This document shows, piece after piece, positions 23,797 through 33,475 of a stretch of DNA of 64,000 nt. Position numbers and translations under genes: made by a program. Below the pieces are notes generated by a model. It did not search any database. It worked only from the letters and a program-made list of their open reading frames with translations, and was not told where the DNA came from. Positions within the stretch are counted from its first letter, which is position 1, and every line of letters begins with the position of its first letter. Location of the stretch: NCBI GenBank assembly GCA_016187935.1, contig JACPIU010000033.1, positions 1 to 64,000 on the forward strand, read 5' to 3'. This DNA comes from Bdellovibrio sp. Lineage in GTDB: Bacteria; Bdellovibrionota; Bacteriovoracia; Bacteriovoracales; Bacteriovoracaceae.

Positions 23797-23819
23797 GCAC
23801 CTGTTTAGTTTGTGGGGAA

Positions 23820-25025
23820 CTAGATCGACTTAATCAATTCAACTGCGGCTTTAAGCTGCGCGTCGACATTGAGCCTTTCGGCCATGTCAAATTTTAAGCG
23901 CATTTCACGAACACCCTTTTCTTGAGGCAGATCAATTTCGAGGTCGGGTTTCATCCCGATTCCCTGAAAAGAATTACCTTGGGGTGACAAGAATTCTTTA
24001 ACGGTATATTTAATGGCGAATTTATTAGGTAATCTATCAATGGTCTGGGCGTTCCATTTCCCAAATGTCGTCTCACCTACAACTTTTACATTCCAATTTT
24101 CTCTTAAGGCGGCAGCAAATAATTCTGCCCCTGAAGATGTACCTTTATTGGTGACAAGGGCGATCTTAATATCTTTTCCAAGCAAACCACTTGAAGATTT
24201 GTATTTTTCAGTTTTGCCGCTTCGATCTCTCGTTTCAACAATAATGGCCTCTTTAGGCAAAAATAACTCCGCTGTCCTTACTGCTTGATCAAAACCGCCT
24301 CCTGAATTGTCTCGCAAATCGATGATAAGTTTTGAAATATTTTTCCGATTTATTTCAGCAATTTCTTTTTCGACAAGCTTTGGAGTTTCTTCAGTGAAAT
24401 AGCCGATGGTCAATAATGCCGTGGTGTTGTCAACTTTTTGGAGCTCGACTGGTGTCCATGGAATAATTTCTCTCTTGATTTTTATGATAAGAATTTTGTC
24501 TTCTCGTAAAATTTTTAATTCAACTGATTTCCCAACTTCACCCCTGATAGCACATACCAAATCACGAAATTGCTTTCCTTTAAATTTTTTACCTTCGACA
24601 CTTAGGATTTGATCGTCCATCTTAAGGCCAGCTTTCTCGGCCGGGGACTTTGGAATAAGACTAAGAACTTGGCCATACCCTAGATGTTCATCGAATTTCA
24701 TTTCGATACCAATTCCGGTCACTTTTCCTGTCAGATCAGTTTCTAATTCCTTAACTTGTTGTGGCGAAAGAAGTTTATTCCAATCGCCTTTACTTGAATT
24801 AAGTGAAGCCAGCATGCCAGCAGTCGCTGCCCTATAAAGTTCAGCTTTAGTTAGATTTTTATCAATATACCTTTCTAAAAGCTTTTCCATGACCAATTTA
24901 AAATTTGTTTCAGCATCTATAAAAGTTTCTGACGGCTTATCTTTCCAATTTTCATATTCACCAATGTCGTCCGCCAAACTATAGAAAGAAAAAAATAATG
25001 CTAAAAGGAAAAACGATGTTTTCAT
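23820..25025 (-). CDS. S41-family carboxy-terminal processing protease
   Basis: 401 residues with a signal peptide (residues 1-18). Order of domains: N-terminal helical region, PDZ (GIGIEMKFDEHLGYGQVLSL, PKSPAEKAGLKMDDQILSVEG), then the tail-specific protease domain with LIIDLRDNSGGGF. The catalytic Ser is in NKGTSSGAELFAAALREN and the Lys in TTFGKWNAQ. It acts in the periplasm. It is the last gene of a sigma/anti-sigma operon (15 bp after the anti-sigma gene), so the anti-sigma factor is a natural candidate substrate. AGGAGG is before the start. Confidence 0.88.
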   Translation of the reverse strand: MKTSFFLLALFFSFYSLADDIGEYENWKDKPSETFIDAETNFKLVMEKLLERYIDKNLTKAELYRAATAGMLASLNSSKGDWNKLLSPQQVKELETDLTGKVTGIGIEMKFDEHLGYGQVLSLIPKSPAEKAGLKMDDQILSVEGKKFKGKQFRDLVCAIRGEVGKSVELKILREDKILIIKIKREIIPWTPVELQKVDNTTALLTIGYFTEETPKLVEKEIAEINRKNISKLIIDLRDNSGGGFDQAVRTAELFLPKEAIIVETRDRSGKTEKYKSSSGLLGKDIKIALVTNKGTSSGAELFAAALRENWNVKVVGETTFGKWNAQTIDRLPNKFAIKYTVKEFLSPQGNSFQGIGMKPDLEIDLPQEKGVREMRLKFDMAERLNVDAQLKAAVELIKSI

Positions 25026-25039
25026 AATTACCTCCTTAT

Positions 25040-25414
25040 CTATAAAACACGTGAGCTGGCAGGAAGTTCAGAACTTGAATCAAATAAAACTTCGGTGGGA
25101 TAATTTTTCCCTTTTTCCACATTCCATGTTGTTTCAAAGGCGATTGTCAGTAGTGCTATGCAAGCTGCCAAGCTAAAACCTAAGGATAGAAATAATTTTT
25201 TCTTTGAGGGCATTTGGAGTTGTAATTTATGCCAAAGTGTGTTGGATGGGTATTGAGGAATTTCCCGTGCTTCCTCTAATGCTCTCTTGAGATCAAGAAA
25301 TTCTACTAAGTACTCGGAGTCTATCAAAAGTTCTCTCTCGACAAGTAATCTTTCTTTTTCATCAATCGAACCAAAATAAAAAGACAATAAGCGAGACCTA
25401 GTTTTTTGTTTCAT
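25040..25414 (-). CDS. Probable anti-sigma factor, single membrane segment
   Basis: 124 residues. The N-terminal cytoplasmic part (LSFYFGSIDEKERLLVEREL, then a leucine-rich helix) resembles an anti-sigma domain without the zinc HxxxCxxC motif. One membrane segment (LFLSLGFSLAACIALLTIAF, about 73-92) precedes a short periplasmic tail of about 30 residues. It overlaps the end of the ECF sigma gene by 17 bp. The short exposed tail would be accessible to the CtpA-like protease encoded next. The assignment rests mainly on the operon. Confidence 0.7.
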   Translation of the reverse strand: MKQKTRSRLLSFYFGSIDEKERLLVERELLIDSEYLVEFLDLKRALEEAREIPQYPSNTLWHKLQLQMPSKKKLFLSLGFSLAACIALLTIAFETTWNVEKGKNYPTEVLFDSSSELPASSRVL

Positions 25415-25955
25415 CGCTGAACTCCGCTTTAAGATAATCCACCAATCGACTGAAGCGAGACTTTACTGTGCCGACAGGAATTTCGAGTTGGTTGGAGATT
25501 TGTTGGTAATCCATACCTTGTCTTCGCAAATTCCAGGTATCTTTGAGGTCCTTCGGTAGAGTCGTCTCAACAATACTTAGTTTGCGTATGAGATTGGAAT
25601 GAATCATGTTTTGTTCCAAATCAACTTCTGAATCAAAATTCTCAATATCATTTTGGTCTTGAGTCTCATTGGTCTTCTTTTTGAGATGATTAAGGCTTTT
25701 ATTTTTTGCCAAAGTAAAGAGCCAGCTTTTTAAATTACTATCTGGCCCATTTTTGAATTTTCCTGTCAAGAGCTGAACAAAAATATCATGCAAAAGTTCT
25801 TCAGCGGACTCACTGTTAACAGTAAAACGATAGATAAAGCGAAACAAAAGACCGGAATATCGTTCGTATATGATACGAAAGGCCCGCTCTGGGTTTTTAT
25901 TAAACTCGTTTAACAGTTCTTCATCGCTTTTTTGGTCCATATACCAATTAAACAA
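25398..25955 (-). CDS. ECF-type RNA polymerase sigma factor
   Basis: 185 residues (or 180 from the ATG at 25940, MDQKSDEEL). Region 2: RYSGLLFRFIYRFTVNSESA, ELLHDIFVQLL and SWLFTLAKNKSLNHLKK. Region 4: LPKDLKDTWNLRRQGMDYQQ and ISNQLEIPVGTVKSRFSRLV, a clear HTH. It directs RNA polymerase to a stress or envelope regulon. The downstream gene overlaps it and encodes the likely anti-sigma factor. Neither candidate start has a strong ribosome site. Confidence 0.9.
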   Translation of the reverse strand: MFNWYMDQKSDEELLNEFNKNPERAFRIIYERYSGLLFRFIYRFTVNSESAEELLHDIFVQLLTGKFKNGPDSNLKSWLFTLAKNKSLNHLKKKTNETQDQNDIENFDSEVDLEQNMIHSNLIRKLSIVETTLPKDLKDTWNLRRQGMDYQQISNQLEIPVGTVKSRFSRLVDYLKAEFSDETKN

Positions 25956-26015
25956 TTAAAAAAGCAAAAGGTTCATAAGAAAAATGCGCAACGCACAGGG
26001 TTATATGGGCAGGAT

Positions 26016-26423
26016 TTATTTCTTTATGCAGAAATCAGTTTTGGCAAGGGTATTGATGTTATGCAGTTGAATAAGTTTACAGTCTTCATCGGTAGCGTAG
26101 ACATTAGCGGTGACACATTCTTGTGGTTTGCCATTTGTGGTATTCCAATTCATATTGTTTTTGCATGCAGTATAGGCATCCTGATTAACACATGCCCAGT
26201 GTTTTCCCTTGCAGTTATAGACCAGGCCCCTTCCTAATTCATCATAGGACGGGGGAGGGGAATAACGTGCTTTTTCTGGGATTGAATTTGCGATTGGAAG
26301 AATTGTCTCTGCAGATTGTTCAGAAATAAAGTACTCACTGACGACCCAAAAAAAGAACAGAAAAGTCACAGTTGTTTTAATAATTTTTAAAATATATCGA
26401 CTTGACAAAAAATCTCTGAACAT
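26016..26423 (-). CDS. Membrane-anchored cysteine-rich protein, unknown
   Basis: 135 residues from ATG 26423, which has AGGTGG just upstream; the longer reading begins at a TTG. One hydrophobic segment (about 12-32) is followed by an exported domain with six or more cysteines (YNCKGKHWACVNQDAYTACK, ECVTANV, EDCKLI, FCIKK), likely disulfide-bonded. No family is recognised. It lies upstream of the sigma factor gene, separated by 60 bp, and could be a separately transcribed envelope protein. Confidence 0.55.
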   Translation of the reverse strand: MFRDFLSSRYILKIIKTTVTFLFFFWVVSEYFISEQSAETILPIANSIPEKARYSPPPSYDELGRGLVYNCKGKHWACVNQDAYTACKNNMNWNTTNGKPQECVTANVYATDEDCKLIQLHNINTLAKTDFCIKK

Positions 26424-26507
26424 AGACCACCTAGTTGAACTTTTACAGAACAAGATTTAATTGACAATGACTTGCATCGATATGTTCACATAATGACGAT
26501 CATCGAA

Positions 26508-26771
26508 TTAGAGCGTGATAGGCACTCCGCGATCAATTAGCCCCACTTTTCCTTCTTGGCGCGCACAGTGGGCACTACAATAGATTACACCGTCTTTTTC
26601 AGAACCATGGCCGATGATGGTGCATTGACAATGGTGGCATCGAGGCGCAAGCGCGTGGATAGCACATTCAAAAGAATCAAATGTATGATGCTTACCTTGT
26701 AAAATAATTTCAAATGTTTTGTCATATTCATTTTGGCAAATTTCACAAGTTTTCATATGGAAGTTCTCCAT
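26508..26771 (-). CDS. Small zinc-ribbon protein
   Basis: 87 residues (or 82 from a second ATG at 26756, which has GGAG upstream). Cysteine pairs TCEICQNEY, RCHHCQCTI and YCSAHCARQ, plus SFECAIH, make three or four metal-binding knuckles. Similar short proteins occur in many bacteria with no known function. It probably binds zinc in the cytoplasm. It precedes the Cys-rich membrane protein gene on the same strand. Confidence 0.65.
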   Translation of the reverse strand: MENFHMKTCEICQNEYDKTFEIILQGKHHTFDSFECAIHALAPRCHHCQCTIIGHGSEKDGVIYCSAHCARQEGKVGLIDRGVPITL

Positions 26772-26825
26772 TTCGTATTTGGTATTACCTTACACTTTGA
26801 TAATTTAAAATCAATTTGAGAGTTG

Positions 26826-27452
26826 TCACGCACTTGATTGAACCAAGTCAGATTGTTTCATCAATGCACGATGCATTTCCACGATGTCATATAAGACATC
26901 CAATGCAGCAGAAATTTTGCGAAAAAAAGATATCTCATGTTTTATTAAATAAAATTTTGGATGTTGCGACCAAGCCTTTTGAAGTCTTGCATTTAAGATA
27001 ATAGCTTCCTCAACTGATTCTGTTCGAATTGGATTGCCTCCTTCAATAGAAATCCCACCAACAGCAGCGGATTCGAAAAAGACCACAGCATCATAACGGA
27101 TGATCTCATCGTGGAGTGTTGTTCCCAAATGTTGGAAATATTCGTTTTGACCATCCGGCCAATAGGCAACACCGTCAATGGTTCCACGGTCACATAATAA
27201 GATACGATTTTTATAAGTTGCAAACTGGATATCTTCCAAATTTTTTTGAACGTGATAAATTGCCCTCTGTGTGGCCTTTCGAACCTCGACTTCAGATGAC
27301 CTTGGAAATCCGCCAAGATAAAGTAGTGTCGCAGCTTCAGGCACAATCACAACTTCAGGACCAAGTTCACGCCGAAAAAGATCTGCTGCTGTTGTTTTTC
27401 CTCCACCCGGCCCTCCCGTTAGGACCACTCTACAGCAGTGATTATTATTCAT
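26826..27452 (-). CDS. P-loop NTPase of the AAA_28 type
   Basis: 208 residues. Walker A LTGGPGGGKTTAADLF (about 11-26) and a Walker-B-like LLCDRGTIDGVAYWPDG. The layout resembles nucleoside-kinase-like ATPases (AAA_28) that include some NAD or thiamine-related kinases. It ends 11 bp before the lon 3' end region's other side: lon stops at 27463, and this gene starts at 27452 on the same strand, so it is directly downstream of lon and possibly co-transcribed. Substrate unknown. Confidence 0.7.
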   Translation of the reverse strand: MNNNHCCRVVLTGGPGGGKTTAADLFRRELGPEVVIVPEAATLLYLGGFPRSSEVEVRKATQRAIYHVQKNLEDIQFATYKNRILLCDRGTIDGVAYWPDGQNEYFQHLGTTLHDEIIRYDAVVFFESAAVGGISIEGGNPIRTESVEEAIILNARLQKAWSQHPKFYLIKHEISFFRKISAALDVLYDIVEMHRALMKQSDLVQSSA

Positions 27453-27462
27453 AAATTACCCA

Positions 27463-29805
27463 CTATCCAAAGATACCGGGAATAGTCTCGTGCAATACTT
27501 CGTTAATTTCATCGGCCAAGAAAAACTTAATTTCACTGCGAATTTGTTCAGGAACTTCGTTGAGGTCTTTTTCGTTGGCACGGGGAATAACAATTTCATG
27601 TATCCCAGCACGATGGGCGGCCAAAACTTTTTCTTTAATACCTCCTACGGGCAGGATTAGACCACTTAAGGTGATTTCACCAGTCATGGCCAGATCATTT
27701 CGGACGGGTTTTTTGGTGTAGAGGGAAGCCAATGCGACAGCGACTGCAACACCAGCGGAAGGGCCATCTTTGGGGATGGCACCAGCAGGAATGTGCACGT
27801 GCAATCCTGATTCTCTGATTTCTTCTGAGCCGGTTCGAAAATTGGGGTGGGCCCAGATATAGCTTAAAGCACAGGTCACAGATTCGCGCATGATATTTCC
27901 AATGTAACCGGTAATTTTAATTTCTTCTTTTCTTTTTGGTAAAAGGGAAGTCTCAATGTATATGATATCACCACCTGTTTCGGTCCATGCCATGCCTGTT
28001 GATATCCCATTCCCCCATTTTTTGCGTATCTGTTCAAGGAATACTTTTTTCGGGCCGAGAAATTCTAAAATATTTATTCTGGTAATTTCGACAGGAGAAT
28101 TATTCCCCTTAGCGACTTGCATAGCGATCTTTCGAGCGATATGGGAGATGGAACGTTGCAATTCACGGACACCTGCCTCACGGGTATATTCGCGAATGAT
28201 AGTACCGATAACATCATCCTTTAGGATGAGAATATTTGCAGGAATGCCTGTGTCTGATATTTCACGTGGAATCAGATAGCGTTTAGCAATTTCAACTTTT
28301 TCATATTCGGTATATCCCGATAATCTCAACGTCTCCATTCGATCCAAGAGAGGTTTAGAGATATTATCAGTGGTATTTGCCGTTGTAATAAATAACACCT
28401 TGGACAAATCAAAAGGAAGATCAAGATAGTTGTCATGAAATTCAAAGTTTTGAGCAGGGTCTAAAATTTCCATAAGTGCTGCCGCTGGGTCGCCACGGAA
28501 ATCAACGCCTAGCTTGTCAATTTCATCGAGCATGATAAGAGGATTGTTAACAGTGGCACGTCTAATAGCTTCCATGATACGACCTGGCATAGCACCAATG
28601 TATGTTCGCCTATGTCCCCTGAGTTCGGCTTCATCATGCATGCCACCCAAACTCATCCTTTCAAATTTTCGTCCGAGTGCTCTAGCTATTGACTGGCCTA
28701 AAGATGTTTTTCCAACACCTGGTGGACCCACAAAACAAAGGATCGGGCCTTTGGCGGATGGATTAAGTTTTAATACCGCCAATTGCTCAATAATTCTTTC
28801 TTTTACATCTTTTAAATCATAGTGGTCCTCATTGAGAATTGCCTCCGCTCTGTTCAGATCGAGATTGTCTTCAGTCTTCTTATTCCAAGGCAACTCTATT
28901 ATGTGTTGCAAGTATGAAGAAATAACCTGATATTCCGGAGAAATCGAGGTTAAGCTACTAAGGCGTTTCAACTGCTTTTTGGCTTCATTAAATGCTTTCT
29001 CAGGCAGTCCGGCCTTTATCATTTGATCTTCAAGAGACTTGATATCTTCCTTTCCAGATTTTTCACCTAGCTCTTTTTGAATTTCATCGAGCTGTCGATG
29101 CAAGACATATTCTCTTTGCTCTTTACCCAGTTCATTGGCCACTTGGGTTGAAATTTTTTCTCTCAACTTTTGAACATTTTGTTCATAGGATATATAGTCA
29201 TATAAGATTTGGCACACCTCTTTTCTTGATGAAGCTTCAAGCAATGTTTGTTCTTTTTCAACGCCAAGACCGAGGATAGCGGCAATCAAATATGTTTGAT
29301 AAAGAGGATTTTGAACATTTTTGACAAGTTCAGAAATAGGTAATCCCGTCTCAGCTGTAAAGTTGCGCCTCATATCAGTAAAAATTTTTAGTGTTTCTCG
29401 ATGTAATGCTTCCGTTTCGGGAGTTGAATCCTCTGACATTGGAAATGACGTGACATCAGCTTCAAAATAAGGTTTGTCTTTTAGGTAACGATTCACTTTG
29501 ACACGAGAAATTCCATTTAACAAAACATTAATGGAATTTTCAACCCTGTTCATCCGACTAATGACCGCCTTTGTCCCGATTTGATAAAGATCTGAATGAT
29601 CAATATCCAATTTATCCTGAGAGCTGGCACGTATAGTTACGGCAATGAGACTCTTTTCGGGTCCAGAAAGGGCGGCATTGATAGCTTCAACACCTAAAGC
29701 GCTTGCGACAAAAACAGGCAATGTCGTTCCGGGAAATAAAACAGCATCTTTCAGGACTAAGACTGGTGCGGATGAGGAAACCAATTCGTTCTTTTCAGCG
29801 CTCAT
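27463..29805 (-). CDS. lon: ATP-dependent Lon protease
   Basis: 780 residues from ATG 29805 with GGAG 8 bases upstream. N-terminal LON substrate domain ([20 protein letters not shown]), coiled linker, AAA+ with [29 protein letters not shown] and the arginine finger region, then the C-terminal protease with Ser in [15 protein letters not shown] and Lys in [14 protein letters not shown]. It is a cytoplasmic hexamer that degrades misfolded and regulatory proteins. Its ATG overlaps the TGA of the small heat-shock gene, so both are made from one message. Length is usual for the family. Confidence 0.95.
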   Translation of the reverse strand: MSAEKNELVSSSAPVLVLKDAVLFPGTTLPVFVASALGVEAINAALSGPEKSLIAVTIRASSQDKLDIDHSDLYQIGTKAVISRMNRVENSINVLLNGISRVKVNRYLKDKPYFEADVTSFPMSEDSTPETEALHRETLKIFTDMRRNFTAETGLPISELVKNVQNPLYQTYLIAAILGLGVEKEQTLLEASSRKEVCQILYDYISYEQNVQKLREKISTQVANELGKEQREYVLHRQLDEIQKELGEKSGKEDIKSLEDQMIKAGLPEKAFNEAKKQLKRLSSLTSISPEYQVISSYLQHIIELPWNKKTEDNLDLNRAEAILNEDHYDLKDVKERIIEQLAVLKLNPSAKGPILCFVGPPGVGKTSLGQSIARALGRKFERMSLGGMHDEAELRGHRRTYIGAMPGRIMEAIRRATVNNPLIMLDEIDKLGVDFRGDPAAALMEILDPAQNFEFHDNYLDLPFDLSKVLFITTANTTDNISKPLLDRMETLRLSGYTEYEKVEIAKRYLIPREISDTGIPANILILKDDVIGTIIREYTREAGVRELQRSISHIARKIAMQVAKGNNSPVEITRINILEFLGPKKVFLEQIRKKWGNGISTGMAWTETGGDIIYIETSLLPKRKEEIKITGYIGNIMRESVTCALSYIWAHPNFRTGSEEIRESGLHVHIPAGAIPKDGPSAGVAVAVALASLYTKKPVRNDLAMTGEITLSGLILPVGGIKEKVLAAHRAGIHEIVIPRANEKDLNEVPEQIRSEIKFFLADEINEVLHETIPGIFG

Positions 29806-30167
29806 GATTTTCTCCAATCATTTTTTTTTATTTTGACAATTAACATACCATCCCGATATTCCGTTTTTATGCTTGCTACATCGGCATTTACGGGAAGTTC
29901 AATCCTTCGCTCAAAGGAGCTATATAGTATTTCCATCGAAAGATGCACCCAGTTTCGCTCAATAAATGAATCTCTACGAAATCCCTTTATGATTAAACTT
30001 CGATTGGCAGTTCTGACCTGCAGGTCCTCCGGGTCTATCCCTGCCAATTCCATCTTGATAACCCAACCATCTATAGTTTGATAAATATCGGTGCTGGGAC
30101 TCCAATCAGTCGAGATGCTTCGAACACTTGTGCCGTTTTTTAAATTCTTTTTACCATTTCGTTCCAT
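29802..30167 (-). CDS. Hsp20/alpha-crystallin small heat-shock protein
   Basis: 121 residues from ATG 30167 (MERNGKK), which has GGGAG at proper spacing; a longer reading from 30203 lacks a ribosome site. The alpha-crystallin domain has [36 protein letters not shown] and [20 protein letters not shown], then GMLIVKIKK. It holds unfolding proteins for refolding or degradation. The TGA overlaps the lon start (ATGA), coupling chaperone and protease. No clear heat-shock promoter was found upstream. Confidence 0.88.
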   Translation of the reverse strand: MERNGKKNLKNGTSVRSISTDWSPSTDIYQTIDGWVIKMELAGIDPEDLQVRTANRSLIIKGFRRDSFIERNWVHLSMEILYSSFERRIELPVNADVASIKTEYRDGMLIVKIKKNDWRKS

Positions 30168-30255
30168 TCTTTCTCCCATCAACGAGTTCGAGGAGTGATT
30201 CATTTCTAGGAGCAGGACACGTAACGTTTCAAACGATTACCTAAGTAGAAATTCA

Positions 30256-30552
30256 TCAGACTCTAAAAGTAAGGCAATATGTTTCTTTTCCTGAAAAACC
30301 TATGGAGATTTTATCGGCCTTACATTCAAGGTCCTCATTGAATTTGCAACTTGAAACTTTGCATGCGCCAACTCCGGCAATCCTCTTCTGTTCTTTGCAG
30401 TGACCTGCGGAACCAAGGAAGGTGTCACAATTAGGATTATTGGCATCACCGACGGTAATTGCCTTAGCATGACAGGAGTTCTTAATATTATACGCGCAAG
30501 TATCAACTGAGCACTGTGATACTAGAGACATTTCGAGTGTTAATTTTTCCAT
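30256..30552 (-). CDS. Protein with two DUF1540 domains
   Basis: 98 residues. Two copies of a Cys pattern: QCSVDTCAYNIKNSCHAKAI to CDTF, and ACKVSSCKFNEDLECKADKI to YCLTF. DUF1540 proteins are small, metal-binding and uncharacterised; many bacteria have single- or double-domain versions. AAGGAG precedes the ATG at ideal spacing. It is upstream of and on the same strand as hsp20, with about 90 bp between, so it may share the stress operon. Confidence 0.8.
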   Translation of the reverse strand: MEKLTLEMSLVSQCSVDTCAYNIKNSCHAKAITVGDANNPNCDTFLGSAGHCKEQKRIAGVGACKVSSCKFNEDLECKADKISIGFSGKETYCLTFRV

Positions 30553-30716
30553 ATCATTTCTCCTTTGAAGCCTCCACGATATGATCTGAAGGTATCAGGG
30601 TTGAATATGAGAAGAAATGATTTGCAACCTTGTTGCCTATGATTAGAAACTCCTTTCTACGGATTTGAAGATAATAATAACCGTGCCAATGACTTGCCTC
30701 AAAAGGAGGATTGGTT

Positions 30717-32639
30717 TTAGGTTGTTGACGATTTTTCTTCTAAAGAAACCCATTCATTAATCAAGTCATCGAGTTTTTTTTCTGCATGATTGATTTGTTG
30801 TTGGAGTGAAACTAACGATTGTGAGTTTTCTTTTCCCATAGTGTTATAATCAAAACTGGCGAGTTGAGTTCTGAGTGCCGTGACAACATTTTCCTGGGCC
30901 TCAATTTCAGATTGAATAACAAGAAGCCGCTGTTTGTCTTTATAGGATAATTTATCTTTGATTGAACCACTGTTCCTTTTCTCCGCCAAATTCTTGAGAT
31001 CGGATTCAAGGGTGATGGCCTCTAAGAACATTTCCGCCTGAGAGAAACCCCCTGTAAATATCTCAAGTCCTCCGTCATGAATCAGCCAACATTGATCAGT
31101 CACGTTTTCAATAAAAGTTCGATCATGACCGACAACGATCAAGGCCCCGGAGTAATTTTTTAGTTCCTCTTCAAGAATGCCGATCGTTTCCAGATCTAAG
31201 TCGTTCGTTGGTTCGTCAAAAATCCATATATCCTGCGCATGACGCATGAACTGAGCAAGTTGGAGTCGATTTTTTTCACCGCCTGAAAAGGTTTTAATGG
31301 GGCGTTTTATTTCATCGGGAGTAAATAAAAAATTCTCAAGATAACCGGTGACATGTCTTTTTTCGCCTGTGTTCGAAATTACAAAATCGATTCCTTCTCC
31401 TACCAAATGCCAAGGCGTTTCTTCTGGATTGAGATTCTCACGTTTTTGTGAAAAAAGTCCAAAGGAGAGATTCTCAGCACATCTGACCATTCCTGCGGAA
31501 GGTTGGAGTTTTCCCATAATCAATTTAAGAAGGGAACTCTTCCCAACACCATTTTTGCCGATGAGAGCTATTTTGTCTCCTCGGGCAATTTTGAAAGTGA
31601 GGTTTGTGAAGAGCTTTTTATTGTCAAAACATAGACCCAAACTTTCGGCCTGTACCAAAATTTTCGTTTTGCGGCCAAGGTTTTTAAGATTCAGTTCGAC
31701 TTGTTTATGGGCCTGATCTTTGAGTTCCCGAATTTTTTGATTTAAAAGTCCATAATCTTCGATTCGTTTTTTACTCTTGGTCCGTCGCGCACGGGCCCCG
31801 CGAGAAATCCAAGCTGTTTCACGGCGTTGGTAGTTTGAAAGTTTATCTAATTCTTTTTCTCTTTCTCTTTGCGCCTCTTTCAAAAAATCGAGATAGGCCA
31901 AATATGTCCCAACGAAACTTTTTATCTTCCCATTTTGAATGTGAATAATGCGATCAACAACATTGTTGAGCAAGCTGCGGTCATGAGAAATAATCATGAA
32001 TGTTTTTTTACTGTTGAGTAGTTCATCCTCAAAAACGTCGATGGTCTCAAGATCAAGATGGTTGGTCGGCTCATCCCAGAGGATCAGTTCATGAGGAGCT
32101 GAAAGACCCAGCGCCAATCCCACTTTTCTTTGCTCGCCTCCAGAAAAGTCACTCATAGTTTGGGTATGGTCAGTGAGTCCAAAAAATTTCAGGTAGCTCA
32201 GATACGAATTGTAGATGCGATCTTCTCCCTTTTTATTAAGTTCTTCATAGAGTTGCGTTTGTTTGGCAAGAAGTGAGTCAAAATCGTCATTCCCTGAAGT
32301 AAGTTTGATATTGATTTGGTCTAATTGCTGTTTGATGATTTTAAATTCCGGGTAAAATTCAAAAAAATAATCACTGAGTGAAACACCCTCAAGGATAGGA
32401 AGTTCCTGGGGTACAATAAAAACAGAAAAATTTTTATTCTTATCGAAGGAAAACGGCGGAACAGTGGTGTCTGGCGGAATTACATCGGCCAGGATTTTAA
32501 ATAGGGAAGACTTTCCATGACCATTCAGCCCGAGCAATCCAATTCTTTCACCCTCGTTTACCGTGAAAGTAATATTTTGAAAGATAGTCTTATGAGGGTA
32601 AGTCAAAGTTAAATTTTGTAAGGTGCAAAGGGTGCCCAA
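30717..32639 (-). CDS. uup: ABC-F family ATPase, Uup-like
   Basis: 640 residues from a TTG start with GAGG six bases upstream; no better ATG precedes the first beta-strand. Two ABC domains without membrane segments: Walker A LLGLNGHGKSSLF and LIGKNGVGKSSLLKL; signature MSDFSGGEQRKVG and KTFSGGEKNRLQ; Walker B LILWDEPTNHLD and IWIFDEPTNDLD. The C-terminal coiled coil (KLSYKDKQRLLVIQSEIEAQ and onward) matches Uup. ABC-F proteins act on ribosomes; Uup is also linked to DNA-related phenotypes. Confidence 0.88.
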   Translation of the reverse strand: MGTLCTLQNLTLTYPHKTIFQNITFTVNEGERIGLLGLNGHGKSSLFKILADVIPPDTTVPPFSFDKNKNFSVFIVPQELPILEGVSLSDYFFEFYPEFKIIKQQLDQINIKLTSGNDDFDSLLAKQTQLYEELNKKGEDRIYNSYLSYLKFFGLTDHTQTMSDFSGGEQRKVGLALGLSAPHELILWDEPTNHLDLETIDVFEDELLNSKKTFMIISHDRSLLNNVVDRIIHIQNGKIKSFVGTYLAYLDFLKEAQREREKELDKLSNYQRRETAWISRGARARRTKSKKRIEDYGLLNQKIRELKDQAHKQVELNLKNLGRKTKILVQAESLGLCFDNKKLFTNLTFKIARGDKIALIGKNGVGKSSLLKLIMGKLQPSAGMVRCAENLSFGLFSQKRENLNPEETPWHLVGEGIDFVISNTGEKRHVTGYLENFLFTPDEIKRPIKTFSGGEKNRLQLAQFMRHAQDIWIFDEPTNDLDLETIGILEEELKNYSGALIVVGHDRTFIENVTDQCWLIHDGGLEIFTGGFSQAEMFLEAITLESDLKNLAEKRNSGSIKDKLSYKDKQRLLVIQSEIEAQENVVTALRTQLASFDYNTMGKENSQSLVSLQQQINHAEKKLDDLINEWVSLEEKSSTT

Positions 32640-32785
32640 GATGCCTCGCTGGTAGTGGAATAGGCAACTGGTAGCACAAAAGATGTCTTTTCACAGGCCT
32701 AACTACTCAAAAATACTCCAACAACCCATAAAAATTACAGAGATGATTGTCTCTGGACCGGATTAGTCTAGAATGCCGCACTTTT

Positions 32786-33475
32786 ATGAAGAAGATCGTC
32801 GGATTGCTGCTAATTATAGTTGGGTTTGTGGGATGGAAGTTAATCCCTACTTTTGATTATCGGACATCAGAAACATCACAACCCGACATCTCAAACATCC
32901 AAACACCTGCCGTATCAGCTGTAACTCAATCTCCTGACACCATTGCAGTTATGAGTCAGGCAGAAGAAATATCGAATGATCAAGATGAAATCAAAAGAGA
33001 ATACCAGGACGTTGCCTATAGCTTGGCGCAGAAAATCAAGCAAAACAATTTAGACGTTACACTTCTTAATGAATGGGTGAGCAAATTGAGTAGAACGGAA
33101 TTTTTACAGAAGTTGCCTGAAGAAGTGCGTGAGGGCTATGAGAATTTAGAGAAAGTCATCCTTAAAATCAGGAATAATCATTTAAAGGAAGATGGCATGA
33201 CGGAAAGCTTTTTCACTAAGTATAAGGTTGAGATGCCTCTCTGGCTTTTGGAGCGACGAGAAAAGTTAAATGCTTATCCTCTTCCTGAAGATGTAGCATC
33301 TCTTGTGCTCAAAAAGACTTCTGACGCTGAGATATCCAATGAGGATGTCGACAAAATTTTACGCGGATGTGGCAAAAAAAATAATAATTGTATTGATAAG
33401 GCCTTTGCTCTGTTAATTGATGCCAATCATGCCCTTGATGATAGTCAGCTCAAAAGGATTCAGGAGTTTTTATGA
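32786..33475 (+). CDS. Membrane-anchored protein, first gene of an operon, unknown
   Basis: 229 residues from ATG 32786 (MKKIVGLLLIIVGFVGWKLI). One N-terminal anchor is followed by a low-complexity Thr/Ser/Pro linker (about 25-60) and a helical exported domain with one CGKKNNNC motif near the end. No family recognised. The stop overlaps the start of the caspase-like lipoprotein gene by 4 bp, so the two products are made together and probably act together in the periplasm. Confidence 0.6.
   Translation: MKKIVGLLLIIVGFVGWKLIPTFDYRTSETSQPDISNIQTPAVSAVTQSPDTIAVMSQAEEISNDQDEIKREYQDVAYSLAQKIKQNNLDVTLLNEWVSKLSRTEFLQKLPEEVREGYENLEKVILKIRNNHLKEDGMTESFFTKYKVEMPLWLLERREKLNAYPLPEDVASLVLKKTSDAEISNEDVDKILRGCGKKNNNCIDKAFALLIDANHALDDSQLKRIQEFL

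Noticed and set aside
23767-23805. Terminator made of AGGTGCC and GGCACCT at the end of the ligase-like gene
   Set aside because: The loop is long (about 25 bases) and only a short T stretch follows; support is too weak to list as a terminator.
26816-30081. Several long frames opposite lon, the NTPase and hsp20
   Set aside because: They are antisense shadows of well-supported genes.
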